A DNA stretch of 64,000 nucleotides from Sporothrix humicola (lineage: Eukaryota; Ascomycota; Sordariomycetes; Ophiostomatales; Ophiostomataceae): NCBI GenBank assembly GCA_021396245.1, contig WNYE01000100.1, forward strand, positions 62,001-126,000, written 5' to 3'. Every line of letters begins with the position of its first letter. Within the stretch, counting starts at the first letter, position 1. Shown piece by piece: positions 24,501 to 32,567 of this stretch. A model generated the notes under the pieces. That model was not told the DNA's origin and did not search any database. It saw only the letters and a list, made by a program, of their open reading frames with translations. The position numbers and the translations under genes are program-made.

Positions 24501-24788
24501 CCTTCTGTGGAAGAGCCGACAGCCGAAGCTGACGATGATGTTTCGGACCTACCTGCGGCAGACCCTCGCAAGTCCTTCGAGAACCGCCGTGTCCAGAGCG
24601 AGGCAATTGTCTCGAAGTCGGAAGCGGCACCGTCCAAGAAGTCTAAGCGCAGCCGCGCAGCCACCGTGTCAGCCAACGAGGCCTCAGCCGACTCTTCGTC
24701 CACGACTCAAGACGCCATGCTGCCCAAGGTGGTTATGGCTTTTGCCAGCATGGCCATTATGTCGCAGATGATCAACAAGTCGTCATGA
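18600..24788 (+). CDS. Giant acidic, repeat-rich protein of unknown function
   Basis: One exon encodes 2062 residues. Residues 1-100 are Ser/Thr-rich and basic. Residues about 140-600 look folded, with blocks such as 'VVQVEIHFPSLDDQPIYTHE', 'YEIHFRILRQDTGLWTERTF' and 'SYSRRSIEAILDRVQTG'. From about 620 to 1950 the protein is low-complexity, dominated by Glu, Val, Pro, Ala and Asp with repeated 'EEPV' and 'VVE' units; one triplet of 'EEPVT' is a perfect tandem repeat at about 23730-23775. The C-terminus carries a basic 'KKSKRSRA' and a short hydrophobic segment 'VVMAFASMAIMSQMI' eight residues from the end region, a possible tail anchor. The ATG has context AAAATGAAC. I do not recognise the family. 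The repeat region resembles what automatic pipelines call 'pt repeat' proteins. Confidence 0.8.
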   Translation: MNTEPTLRGHHPGSPLYGGRVQSSSTSGSLLRKLTSLTKRSKSSPMLNSSRYNTTPNSSAPAQHPQPSSSRAPLVSSSSTPHLLSPDRMALAAAQTASLKANATTSITTNANTARPVTGVRRATTPAVVPYHAPARHTAPKTSAPLVVQVEIHFPSLDDQPIYTHEYASSPDLTVTNRLFKGLLRRLHHCSTELITRKDSRALKPQRRQTQNSQPSTKPLRYEIHFRILRQDTGLWTERTFCSYQRLELTSSDAHEIILTTHRMVGLFLRRHDPSFHWTDVPVAETAAFTPRQEESELVRHTVGHPLPLSCVPQSRFLEESQSFEFSPGYAINLTFRSRCHGRNQYEWKRVINLQSKQNAPLNLGLAENLLWDTFQSVNSSLAARREAFLEEHKSCDFLEGVVSCQHFGEDALDIELGVQNKLGPSFDHLTRSIQSKLGLFRDPDARDCQSFFQTIHGQLVRSRDNADAQINALPDFDLRILTLCSPTWSVENPARFVLDTASASSSYSRRSIEAILDRVQTGVSDVLRNRDCTIHLVAYKRGHLVLDKALIARPLPPKPALFPMPAVFEQPDTIVTRLKERIHRDLNAVVKDTCSLDGISDGAGDEDCVQAPQTGDKNALPESPSSPLLVPGAFEQTIILDDPSAADEEEPAGPPAPRVVELPDDVFVDALEHRPSSSSSSLSPAPTSAVPVASGSKRRAFPLIPEKFTLPHSRSSSGVTFMSAKQVQAVDEVAEAPVVEAIEAEVETAVEPAASEPLVEEVVEAVVEAPLDVLAEEPIEAPEALVDAAVDNAATADLVEEVIPVVEEQQVEQVVEQTPVAEEAVEEPQIEEPLIVEPEQVAEAESVVEAEPEPTDDEPEALIELPTERETEVPVGEIEAKHPEAEVDGVVEATVEDDAVSSVASKADVDPVTTSNAPEPVEMQTQAPVLDSPPMFYTFDDPEEFDDLERQPSIELRFDDNSPVVGTPLETILEYESDEDTELAFDLPSYGEFILPSPQQTASLFETAHEPHTPTFDHSLEAAFESAYDSAPETVFRPGPMSEAGSDDMNEESFASSSVQSHNDHDHDESYIANTTAPTAISSNCTRPSTPSLSLSSGDLNSPQISLLDTPSIGHEVHAGIVSCYDTDRSTMRFDFGRGYEADYEQDAGESATNNFVQFRGVDQNDKPSGSTAFVFGQSLDVPAPIASRHTDLVSESESAPIEISHAATESTPSPAVDSNPGQLLQFDDDVEDLSPPPSPTLSYGLKFKDSYEEFAMTKPTLDHDEYVDSFSDQGDSSSVSGHGEIAVWEPNDHGCDELFFEPIESDFQDDSEPEPTVEVEDEVEAEVEAQSVSGTGEIAAAEAISESECVVEPVEDITATPIPEPVVENMAEISVESEQGTEDSSCAQADNLHDLAASIPLPDLDGDLELDIAPEVIEETSANATEADTEATVESPIKAEVEEAVDVAVETRREAPITVNEPVEQAIEEPTKELVGEPAEKLAEEPADVPVESVVDAVVAEEPAPVSIAVEHVEFATPFPVGDAIESLIAPESDDVKDNQEEHPSVLAHVDEAAEESSATVALDAIQTPEPESDPAIMPTDEPQQDSEWLQLTVPEADISKEVTAETEADADQESLPSPTEEDEPKPLLAVEEDDSFDIEPTTDVSDLQPAPKSEQIHDPEEAAVDTPGQLEVSVPNSDISPLEEPSVEVPVEKPVVEALVLETLVVEEPVTEEPVTEEPVTENASIVKGPHTEQVVVNEPVFDEPSNEPESTMDVAEQQISLDLTPEIVPEASPIVGEAQPVEKIGVTDDLPEPITPVVNTIVDSEIVEEQTPVLHVPAVDDTVELGAVSALVPLAQAIVENLPLPTIPTEMKSLSLDSALRSIPTEQVVDIPDNVVEVPEIGDKTEQPTTASIDAVETVKTVGEIAPPPAPKRMVSWSLPRAGLLGLDERRLVNVNLRSALTGSHAFDNVAFSVKKRQPQAVAPSVEEPTAEADDDVSDLPAADPRKSFENRRVQSEAIVSKSEAAPSKKSKRSRAATVSANEASADSSSTTQDAMLPKVVMAFASMAIMSQMINKSS

Positions 24789-25796
24789 TCTATTGTTGAT
24801 TGTCTTTTTTTTTTGCATTTATTTGATTTGATTTGGTGCGTTTTGGAGTAATTGGGTTATATGGATGGATACAAAAAACAAAACCCAAACGACACGTTTT
24901 ACGACCTTTTGTTTTTGGCATGGATATGGATTTGATTTTATTGGCATTTTCTGGCATTTTAGCATTATGACGATTACGGACTTTATATTTTATGAACAAA
25001 AAATATAACACAATTCCTTGAGTACACACTGTTACATACAAACCTGAGCGTGTGGTTTTTTCTTGTTGTCGTTGGAAAAGGGCCTGTTGCGAACTTTCTC
25101 AATGAATGCCGTCACTGATTTAACATATTAAAGAAATGAAACAGAATTTCAACGATCATTTAAGAAAAGAAAATGATAACAAATATTGCGGAAATTTGTA
25201 TTATGAAAATTAAGAACAAAATAATAACACAAGTCACAGGTAAACGACAAGAGACGAAGCTTGATTGATTGCACTTTGGGTTGATGTCTCTCTGTCTTCG
25301 GGTGAATAAATCGACCTGCGTTTGGACGGAAAGACCCGATAGGTGCCGCGACCCACTTTTGTTGTCAATGCCCAGCATTTCGGCGTTATTGTATGTAATT
25401 CTGCACACGTGTATTCATATTCTATTCTTATCTCGTCTCCCTTCTGGTTACTTTAATTATTCAACTTCGCATTCGCATTCGTTTGGTGTCACGTTTTATT
25501 TTCTGTTTTGTCAAAGGCGCGACGGAAGGCAATTAGTCAATGGGGTGGGCTTCATTTAGTTGAAATATGATTAGTGAACAGAGACAAGGCGCACTTACAC
25601 GACCACTTACCCAAAGAGGAAATCGCAAATTGATGTGAATAAAAACCAGGCAAATGCACCCATTCTTCCCTTCTTTTGCATTCAAGACAGCACATACACA
25701 TTTAAACTTCTAACAACCGTCATTACAAGATCGCCAACAACTCAATCCTCATCTCATCTACACGCAACTCTCTAAGCAGTCTATCTTCCCCTTAAA
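24789..25796. other. Intergenic region
   Basis: About 1 kb between two co-directional genes. The left part is very AT-rich (3' untranslated), and the right end carries an A/C-rich leader before the tautomerase. No gene seen. Confidence 0.5.
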
Positions 25797-26294
25797 ATGC
25801 CCCTCTGGCAATTTTACCACCCACCATCGGCGTTCTCCACGGCTGCCGAAAAACAGGCCGTCGTCGACGACGTCACCAAGCTCTACACGGCCTGGGGCCT
25901 GCCGGCATTCTACGTCGTTGTGCAGTTTTTCCCTCTTGACGTCGGCGAGGGCACTTCCAACTTTTTCGTCGGCGGCAAGACGGCCACAAATTTTGTGCGG
26001 TTGATTGTGCACCACCTGGCGTTCCAATCGCAGGGCAGCATTGCAGCGCACACAAAGATTGCGAGCAGTGTCGACAAGGTGCTCCAGCCTCACCTCGAAG
26101 CCCGCGGTTTCGACTGGGAGTACCATGTGAGCGAAAGCCCGCCGACCATGTGGAAAATCAACGGGTACATTCCACCAGTAATGGGCAATGCGGCAGTGGC
26201 AACGTGGGCTAAGGAGAACAAGCCCTGCCCGTACGAAGGAGACGGAAGACCTCCTTCGGACGAGACGGTAGCAATAGACGAGACGAAGCTGTAA
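25797..26294 (+). CDS. Tautomerase_3-type putative tautomerase (cis-CaaD/MIF superfamily)
   Basis: Single exon of 165 residues. It begins MPLWQFYHPP, so Pro-2 becomes the N-terminal proline that acts as catalytic base in this superfamily. 'LYTAWGLPAFYVVVQFFPL' and 'NFFVGG' follow the fungal Tautomerase_3 pattern, and 'FVRLIVHHLA' supplies the Arg/His region near the active site. Enzymes of this fold act on enols or halogenated acrylates; the physiological substrate of fungal members is mostly unknown. The start is firm because removal of Met must expose Pro. The last 25 residues are charged and look disordered. Confidence 0.82.
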   Translation: MPLWQFYHPPSAFSTAAEKQAVVDDVTKLYTAWGLPAFYVVVQFFPLDVGEGTSNFFVGGKTATNFVRLIVHHLAFQSQGSIAAHTKIASSVDKVLQPHLEARGFDWEYHVSESPPTMWKINGYIPPVMGNAAVATWAKENKPCPYEGDGRPPSDETVAIDETKL

Positions 26295-26559
26295 GGCCGG
26301 GTACTTATACCAAGAGATGGGGTGATGAGATTGTGGCCAGACACGAAGATCGTTCAACTGATAAAGATGAGATGGATGTATCAATCTGATAACCATGACA
26401 ACAATCTAATTAGATAATTTGTTTACAAAAAGAGATACAAAACTTGCAATGCAACAGCATTTGAATCAATTCAGAGTAAAGAAAAAGAAAGAAATATCCC
26501 GTCCGATGATTTGTCCCGTTCTTTTGTCGGCCGGGCCTCCACCTCAACACTTTCATCTT

Positions 26560-27285
26560 GATTTTCTGCTTCTTCCATCCCATACATCGATTTGATCACC
26601 AGCCCTTTTTCTTGGTTGGATTTGTGGCCGGACCGCGTGTATTCCACTCCGATCGTTTTGACGCTCTGTTGCCCGGCAGCAGAAGAAAATACCGTGGCTT
26701 GGAGCCACATGGTGAGGCGCCGTTGGCCGGGACTCCGCTTTGTTGACGGGGATGAGGTTGGGGGAAGGGGAAGAATCTGGGCGTTGGTGCTGGCCGTTCT
26801 TGTCGGTGCCTTGATCAGGCTTGTCGGGCTCTTCGGCCGTGGCCTTCCTGGGGAATGGCAAACAGGAATGGTATCGTTTCCGAGACCATCCTCAATCAAA
26901 GTGACCAGCTTGTTCTTGTCGTCATCCTCTTCGGCCGCGTTCGTGGCTGTGTCGGGGCGGATGGGCTCGGTAGCGAGCACCATTTTTAAACGCGCCAGAT
27001 TTCGCGCTCCGTCTGTCGCTTGCCGCCATCGGGTTTGTTTGATCTGGGCCATCGCCCCGAGAGGACGTGGCCCGCTAGCACACGTTGCCTCTGCTCTTCG
27101 TCGTCCTTGTAGTCAAACTGACCGTTTGTTTGTCTATGGCGCCTGTGGCCCAGCACCAAATTTGCCCGCTCAGGACCGCACCAAAGATACCGCTGTCGAT
27201 AATTGGTTAGTACGTATTCGCTTCTTCTGTTTCATCCAATGATTCCATTCCATCTAACATACACCGTAATGGTACCGTCGACCAT
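26560..27285 (-). pseudogene. Family 2 copy A ('LGHRRH' family), frameshifted
   Basis: The start region matches copy C at 35977: AGCAGCAGCAG then ATG, a very short exon 1 (27285-27265), an intron with TACTAAC ending GACAG at 27193, and exon 2 from 27192. Exon 2 reads 'LVLGHRRHRQTNGQFDYKDD', close to 'VALGHRRHVQTNVQNDYQND' of copy C. That frame stops at 26986, for 75 residues in all. Similarity to other copies continues in a second frame ('QATDGARN' against 'AAIDGRRN' in copy C) and then a third ('HGIFFCCRA' against 'GEPFCCFGRA' in copy E, about 26680). I infer an ancestral longer gene broken by at least two frameshifts. A short 75-residue protein could still be made. Function unknown. Confidence 0.6.
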
Positions 27286-28375
27286 TCTGCTGCTGCTGGA
27301 GCTGCTCGTGCGCGGGTGGGTGACGTGGGAGCTCTGTGCCTCGGTGTGTACTGTGGTATGAATGTAAATAAAGAATGGGCGTATGGATGTTGTAAAGTAG
27401 AAATAAAAGATAAAATAATCGGATGAGGGTGGGGTGCGGGTGAGGTATTAAAAGAGTGTAGAATCTGAAGATAATGCGATGGGCAGTGTTGGTGGTAACG
27501 GAGAAAAGGAGAAGAAAAGAGGAAGGGAGGAACAGGATCTGGTCGAAGAGGGACGTGCTACTTTGTTTTGATTTTGAGGGGTAAACAAAGGAAAGAGAGC
27601 AGGAAGGGCAAAAGTGGAAGGGACTACATGAACAACATAAAGAAGGAGCTGTGGAGGCAGAGGCTTGGTGGGCAGTTGGAACGGCGGGAACCGGCAGAAG
27701 CGACTGGCGGTTGGGGTATCAAAAAGGAAAGTGCAACCGTGTAAGTGGCTGTCTGACGTGGTAGTGTATCTTACAGAATGTACAGCATAAAGAAGGAGAT
27801 GCGGAAGTAAAAAAGTACTACAGACAGTAGAAACAGAAGCAGCTACCGGGCACGTTAGGGTAGTAAAAACGGAAAGTGCAACTGTGTAAATGGTAGCACT
27901 ACATAGCACGGTGTCCACCAAAAGTACCTTTTCACTTAACCTTACTTTCAACACGGTCTAGATGCTCGTCTCCCGTTGCCGGACTCCCCTAGTGCAAATC
28001 GGGCCATCCCAAGGCCAGATGGGGGTGCCCTACACGAATGTTCCCCAGGTAAATCTATTGGATGGGCGGTGTTAGCCGGTCTGGTTAGTTGATCCTAGTT
28101 GAATTAACTCAGTAATAAGCATCAATATCCCTTCCTGCACCAGATCATGAGATGAGAAGCACCCGTCAGCACTGGTACGTCATGCCACTGATGTTAGCAA
28201 AAGTCCCAAGTGACGTTTGGACATATATTTCATACATACCTTCCCAGGCAGGTATCCGTCTTTTTATCCTTTCTTTACTGTATTTTTCTCTTCAATGCTC
28301 CCCTCCACTCAGATTTGGTACGCATGACCTCGCCCAAATTTCCATCACACCAAGTTCATTGTCATCAACACAACG
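27286..28375. other. Divergent spacer between copy A and family 1 paralog 1
   Basis: The spacer of 1.1 kb lies between the divergent starts of a family 2 and a family 1 member. It holds a degenerate tandem duplication (listed separately). A minus-strand frame of 168 codons there follows the duplication and lacks coding character. Confidence 0.45.
27630..27905. repeat. Degenerate tandem duplication, period about 145-150 bp
   Basis: Two diverged units share anchors in the same order: ACATAAAGAAGGAG at 27635 against GCATAAAGAAGGAG at 27785, and GGAAAGTGCAAC at 27726 against 27871, the latter followed by CGTGTAA or TGTGTAA. Sequence between the anchors is poorly conserved. Confidence 0.6.
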
Positions 28376-29779
28376 ATGGAGGCCCACGAAGATGACCCCC
28401 CCTTCGATAATTTCTCGGTGGCACAAAGTGAATACACAATCAACACTCTCGTCGATAAGGACACAGAGCTTGTCGAGCCTCTTAAAATGCAGGCAGTGTG
28501 GACTACGCTGACTGTGGTCAAGCCAGCTGCCGCTGTCGATGCCGCTGTGACTCGCGTCCCGCCACTAATGCGAGGCGATGCACTGCGCACGCGCATCGAC
28601 ATGCCGCAGGGACTGGCCCAAGTGGCGGCCAGCGCGGCCGGCAACCCATTTGTCCCCAAAAATGCCCTCGGCTGGCACGAGCCGTCGCCCTTTAAAGAGG
28701 ACGCAAAACTGACCAACGAGTTTGTGCATGCGTGCTGCCGGGTGCACGAGGCCGGCGCAGTGGTGACGGCGCTGTGCAACCATTTTATCCGCAAGTGGTC
28801 GGGCCCGGGCCTGCCGGCTGGCGATGTGGGCGAGTTTGCGACGAACGCAATCGAGCACGGCATTGGCGACCTGCTCTGCCATCTGGGCTTTGGCCGAAAC
28901 GAGTACGGCATCTCCATCGAGGCAGTAGCCGTGTGGGCGATGCTGGCGCATGTGCAGATGCAGCTGGCCCTGGCTGGCGAGCAAGTCGGAGCCATCTTGG
29001 ATCTGAGAAGCAAGGCACCGCCCGCCACCAAACCCGACGAGAAAGACGATGACGACGAGGTAAATGATGGCGACGTTATCAACGCGGGAGTGGACGGGAA
29101 AGACGGCAAAGTCAAGGAGGACGACACCATCAACAATTTCCTTCCGCTCGCAGCACTCGAGGACTGCGCCGACACGTTCATGGCCTTTACCGGCGGATTC
29201 GACCTCAAGGCCAACTGGAAGCCGCTCGTCAAGGCCGCCAGCACCCTGGACCAGACGACACATTTCTTGCTCAATGGCAAGTGGCATAAAGGCACTAAAG
29301 GTACCAGCAGGCTCCACTACGCCTACTATTCGATCTCCTACATCCAGGGAAACACTGAGGCGATGAGGCGCTTCTTCCGCGGACCGCTGGGCAAGTGCAA
29401 GATCCTGGCCCGCGACAAGTCGAGGAAAACCATTAGCTTTTCAGCCAGCGACGCCGTCAACAAGTCCCTCCTACTGGTCATGAATGCGGCGGAAGACCTT
29501 AAAAGGGTAATGGAATCGATCCAACGTATGCACGACGAGATTGGCAAGTTTGTCAAGGCGCGGCAGACGGCCCTGTCGGGTCCCGCTCCACCACAAAAGA
29601 AGACATTGTTCGGCATTGCCCTCCCCCGGAAAGGACAGCAGGTGCTGGCATCATCGCCAGAGTCGACGCCGGGCCAAGCGAGAGACGAGGATCTTGTTAT
29701 GCAGGCGTCTTTTGCGTGTAAGCAGGCCTTTACGGCCATTCGGATCACACAGAGCCACCTGCGTGCCTGGGAGCCGTGA
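28376..29779 (+). CDS. Family 1 paralog 1 ('ACCR' family), unknown function
   Basis: Single exon of 467 residues with ATG in ACGATGG. A Ser/Thr/Val-rich N-terminus is followed by a conserved core at about residues 105-205: 'VHACCRVHEAGAVVTALCNH', 'EHGIGDLLCHLGFGRNEYG' and 'ISIEAVAVWAMLAHVQMQL'. Next comes a low-complexity acidic insert (about 222-258) absent from the other two paralogs, then a helical C-terminal half. The two other family members are at 37741-39045 (-) and 40996-42264 (+). No signal peptide, membrane segment or known catalytic motif is visible. Relative to the paralogs it is more GC-rich and lacks 'TLVN' context at the N-terminus. I do not recognise the family. Confidence 0.75.
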   Translation: MEAHEDDPPFDNFSVAQSEYTINTLVDKDTELVEPLKMQAVWTTLTVVKPAAAVDAAVTRVPPLMRGDALRTRIDMPQGLAQVAASAAGNPFVPKNALGWHEPSPFKEDAKLTNEFVHACCRVHEAGAVVTALCNHFIRKWSGPGLPAGDVGEFATNAIEHGIGDLLCHLGFGRNEYGISIEAVAVWAMLAHVQMQLALAGEQVGAILDLRSKAPPATKPDEKDDDDEVNDGDVINAGVDGKDGKVKEDDTINNFLPLAALEDCADTFMAFTGGFDLKANWKPLVKAASTLDQTTHFLLNGKWHKGTKGTSRLHYAYYSISYIQGNTEAMRRFFRGPLGKCKILARDKSRKTISFSASDAVNKSLLLVMNAAEDLKRVMESIQRMHDEIGKFVKARQTALSGPAPPQKKTLFGIALPRKGQQVLASSPESTPGQARDEDLVMQASFACKQAFTAIRITQSHLRAWEP

Positions 29780-30126
29780 ATAACACGCTTAGAAGGAAGG
29801 AGTAATCATCGTGTAGAAGAAGCATCACAGTAAATATCAACCTATCGGCCACAACAACTACTCTTACTATCATTGGTTTAAAACAAGAAATTAAAGTCCC
29901 CTTCATAGAGCCCATCCTTCCCTCCTTACTGTTCTGTGAATTCCATGACTTTTCGAGCACGTGACTTGGTTGGCCTCATTGTGCTCCGTAATTTTACGGG
30001 CAAAACGGGCAGGTGCTTGAACGTCGCAGGAAGGAATGCATCTGCACCTTCCGTCGTGACGCAAACCGCAACCGGGCGGCTTCCCATCATGAACTGGGCC
30101 GTCGCATGACTTTACACCCCGGCAAA
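29780..30126. other. Short intergenic region
   Basis: About 350 bp between the family 1 gene and the ankyrin-repeat gene. CACGTG lies at about 29960. The ankyrin frame is open upstream of its chosen ATG, with an alternative ATG at 30106. Nothing else is seen. Confidence 0.4.
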
Positions 30127-31467
30127 ATGGCCACACAGAAACAACTCGGCATCAGCGCCAGAGCCAGCGCCGATGGCGACGCGGCCCTCCATGAAGCCCT
30201 CCGCGCCATTCGCTACCCGGCGACGAACCCCACGCCCGACCCAGAGGTATTCACAAGATTGCAGTCCATGTGCCCGGCCCTCTCTTCGGAAGAGCGATAT
30301 GCGGATTATCAATACACGGGCTCTTTCTGCCGTCTCGAGCACTTGCATGCCGTGATCGAGGCCAACGACCTGCCGGCGATGCTCGAGGCCATCCGCGCCG
30401 AGCCGGGTCTGCTGACGCAGGAGAGCCCGACCGAGATGATGGTCCCGCCGCTAGTGCTAGCCGTCAAGCTGGGCCGCAACGACCTTGTCGCGGCCCTGGC
30501 GAAACACAGTGCCAGCGTCCCGCCCGACCTCCAAACACGGTCCGAGTATGAGGACTGGGAGCAGTTGGTGGACCGCGGGGCCTGGGGCACGCCGCTGACG
30601 ACCGCGTGCGTCATGGGCCGCTTGGACACGCTGAAACTGCTGCTGGACGGCCTGCCGGACGCCGACATTAACGAAGTCGACAATTTCGGTCTGACGCCGT
30701 TTTTGGCCGCGGCAGGTAACCGCCACGGCCCGACAAAAGACCGGATCGCGCTGCTCTGCTTCCTGATCGAGCGTGGCGCCGACGTCCACGCTGTGAAACG
30801 AGGCTGGGAGTCTCGGCAGCGTCCCGGCGGATACGGAAACGCCCTGGCACTGGCTATGGAGCATCCAGACACGGACCTGGCCATCTTGATGTTTCTGGTC
30901 GAGGCAGGCGTCGATGTCTATCAAAGCCGGGCACAGACCGTCCGGCACCTGGCCTGTTCCAACGATCTCAATGACCTCAGCAGCCCTCGACACGAATGGG
31001 CCTTCTTGTCGCCCTTGGCCGTCGGCGCCCTGTGCCGCAACCCCGTCGGCATCAAGACGCTCCTTGAGCTCTTCCCCAACGACCACGGCCGGCTTCTCGC
31101 TTCAACCGATGCCACCATTGTTCCCAGTCAACAATGGCATTCAAAATGGATACATGAAAACAGATGCATTGGACAACACAGACAATGTGGATGGAATTGT
31201 CCGTTGTCCTGCGTGAGAAGAACAGAATTTCAACTTGCCTGCGGGATGGCCCGCTCGGTCCTCGTCTGTGGCCCACTGGGTCCCCTATCCACACGATACG
31301 CCAATTCTCTCCAAGAAATCCAAGAAAGCTTGTCCTCCAGCGCCAAACCCCAGCATCCCCTTTTCTTCTTCTCTCCTTTCTCCAGTTCCCCCATTTATCC
31401 ACAAATCCACAAGACAAACACCAAACCAAACCTCCGGAGATGCCTAGACGGGAAGGATCGTCAATGA
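30127..31467 (+). CDS. Ankyrin-repeat protein
   Basis: Single-exon frame; from the ATG at 30127 (GCAAAATGGCC) it has 446 residues. Ankyrin-type helices recur: 'PPLVLAVKLGRNDLVAALAK', 'GTPLTTACVMGRLDTLKLLL', 'LLCFLIERGADVHAV', 'NALALAMEHPDTDLAILMFL' and 'LSPLAVGALCRNPVGIKTLL'. Such repeats bind protein partners; no catalytic domain is present. The last repeat ends near residue 330. The final 115 residues ('HSKWIHENRC...' onward) are Ser/Pro-rich, show no repeat and may be a replaced or frameshifted tail, so the true C-terminus is uncertain. It lies in the accessory island between a family 1 gene and a decayed secreted-protein gene. Confidence 0.7.
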   Translation: MATQKQLGISARASADGDAALHEALRAIRYPATNPTPDPEVFTRLQSMCPALSSEERYADYQYTGSFCRLEHLHAVIEANDLPAMLEAIRAEPGLLTQESPTEMMVPPLVLAVKLGRNDLVAALAKHSASVPPDLQTRSEYEDWEQLVDRGAWGTPLTTACVMGRLDTLKLLLDGLPDADINEVDNFGLTPFLAAAGNRHGPTKDRIALLCFLIERGADVHAVKRGWESRQRPGGYGNALALAMEHPDTDLAILMFLVEAGVDVYQSRAQTVRHLACSNDLNDLSSPRHEWAFLSPLAVGALCRNPVGIKTLLELFPNDHGRLLASTDATIVPSQQWHSKWIHENRCIGQHRQCGWNCPLSCVRRTEFQLACGMARSVLVCGPLGPLSTRYANSLQEIQESLSSSAKPQHPLFFFSPFSSSPIYPQIHKTNTKPNLRRCLDGKDRQ

Positions 31468-31691
31468 CACCCTGGTTTTCTGAAAGTCCCTGTTCCCCAT
31501 CTGAATCAATCTGCGCTTTTCATGTGCATTTTTTCCCCCTGTTTGTCTCTCTGCCCATCATCAACACCCACTTTGTGATATCCTGACATCCTGAAATCCT
31601 TTCCCGCAGTGGAAGCTTGCGTTGCCGACCTGCATCTGCACGAACAACAACACACATTTCGTAACATAACGCCCGTCTACAACACCCCCAC

Positions 31692-32385
31692 TACCAATGT
31701 CCGTTTGCCGGCTCGAGTGTCGACCGCTCGTTCTCGCTGCCCCACGGCGTCGAGCAGCTTGACGGCAAGGACTGGGGCGGTGTCGTGGCCGCCGACATTA
31801 TTGCCGGTTCCGTGCGCACCTACAAGCAGAACGGCAACAAGAACGGTGGCGCTCCGGCGGACCCGGCCGACGGTGGTACGATGAGTAATTTGTATGAATA
31901 GGATATTATTACGCCCGGTTATATTTGTTTCTTTAACTACTCGGGTTAAATAACGTTTAATACTTAAATTAAGTACACCGACCGTACGTTATTTAATTAA
32001 CCTTATTACGTTAAACCTCCGTGTAACGACTATAAAAAGTTTAACTTTATCGATTAAACCTCGGGCGGCTCGCCGTTGGTCGAAGACTACATACATATTA
32101 TCGATAATATTATCGGTACGAGCGGCCGTTAAAAGGTCCAGACGGTTAAATTACAGCAACACCAGCTCGTACAGTACGGCAACTGCAAGTTTAACATCCA
32201 GGCCACCAACCTGCACGGCAACATCCTGTTCCACATTGCCGCCCAGGACATTGTCGACATTATCACTGATTCGGTCCGTCTGTTTGGCGGAAGCGGCAAG
32301 GTCGGCGCGCAAGGTCGGCGCCAAGGGTTACATGGACTGCGGCGGCGACATCAACTCGCAGGATGTTATGTGGGGTCAGTACTAG
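31692..32385 (+). pseudogene. Decayed secreted-protein-like gene with RIP-like core
   Basis: One reading frame can be followed from 31692 to about 32305 with normal codon use at both ends ('SFSLPHGVEQLDGKDWGG' near the start, 'NIQATNLHGNILFHIAAQDI' near the end). Between about 31885 and 32150 it holds six in-frame stops (TAG or TAA), each explicable as a CAG or CAA codon with C changed to T, in a patch rich in TpA and poor in CpA/TpG while CpG remains. Near 32305 a 13-bp tandem duplication (GCAAGGTCGGCGC twice) shifts the frame, and the last conserved part ends at the TAG at 32383. I do not see a signal peptide or start codon, so the 5' end is also missing. The flavour is of a small secreted fungal protein; the family is not recognised. 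Confidence 0.65.
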
Positions 32386-32567
32386 AGATAGGGACTGGGA
32401 AATGAAATAGGAAGACTTTTGATAGGCGGCGACTGCCCGCTTCATGTTTCAACTGCGCTTCCTCTTCTTGTTATTCATTGTTTGCTTCTTAGACCTGGTA
32501 TCATAGTTCAGAATAGCATGGTGAACCTTGAGCCACCCTAATCTACCAACATCTTCTATCGATCTCT

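Noticed and set aside
27448..27954. Minus-strand frame of 168 codons with an internal repeat
   Set aside because: The repeat is the noncoding tandem duplication; the frame has no similarity to either local family.
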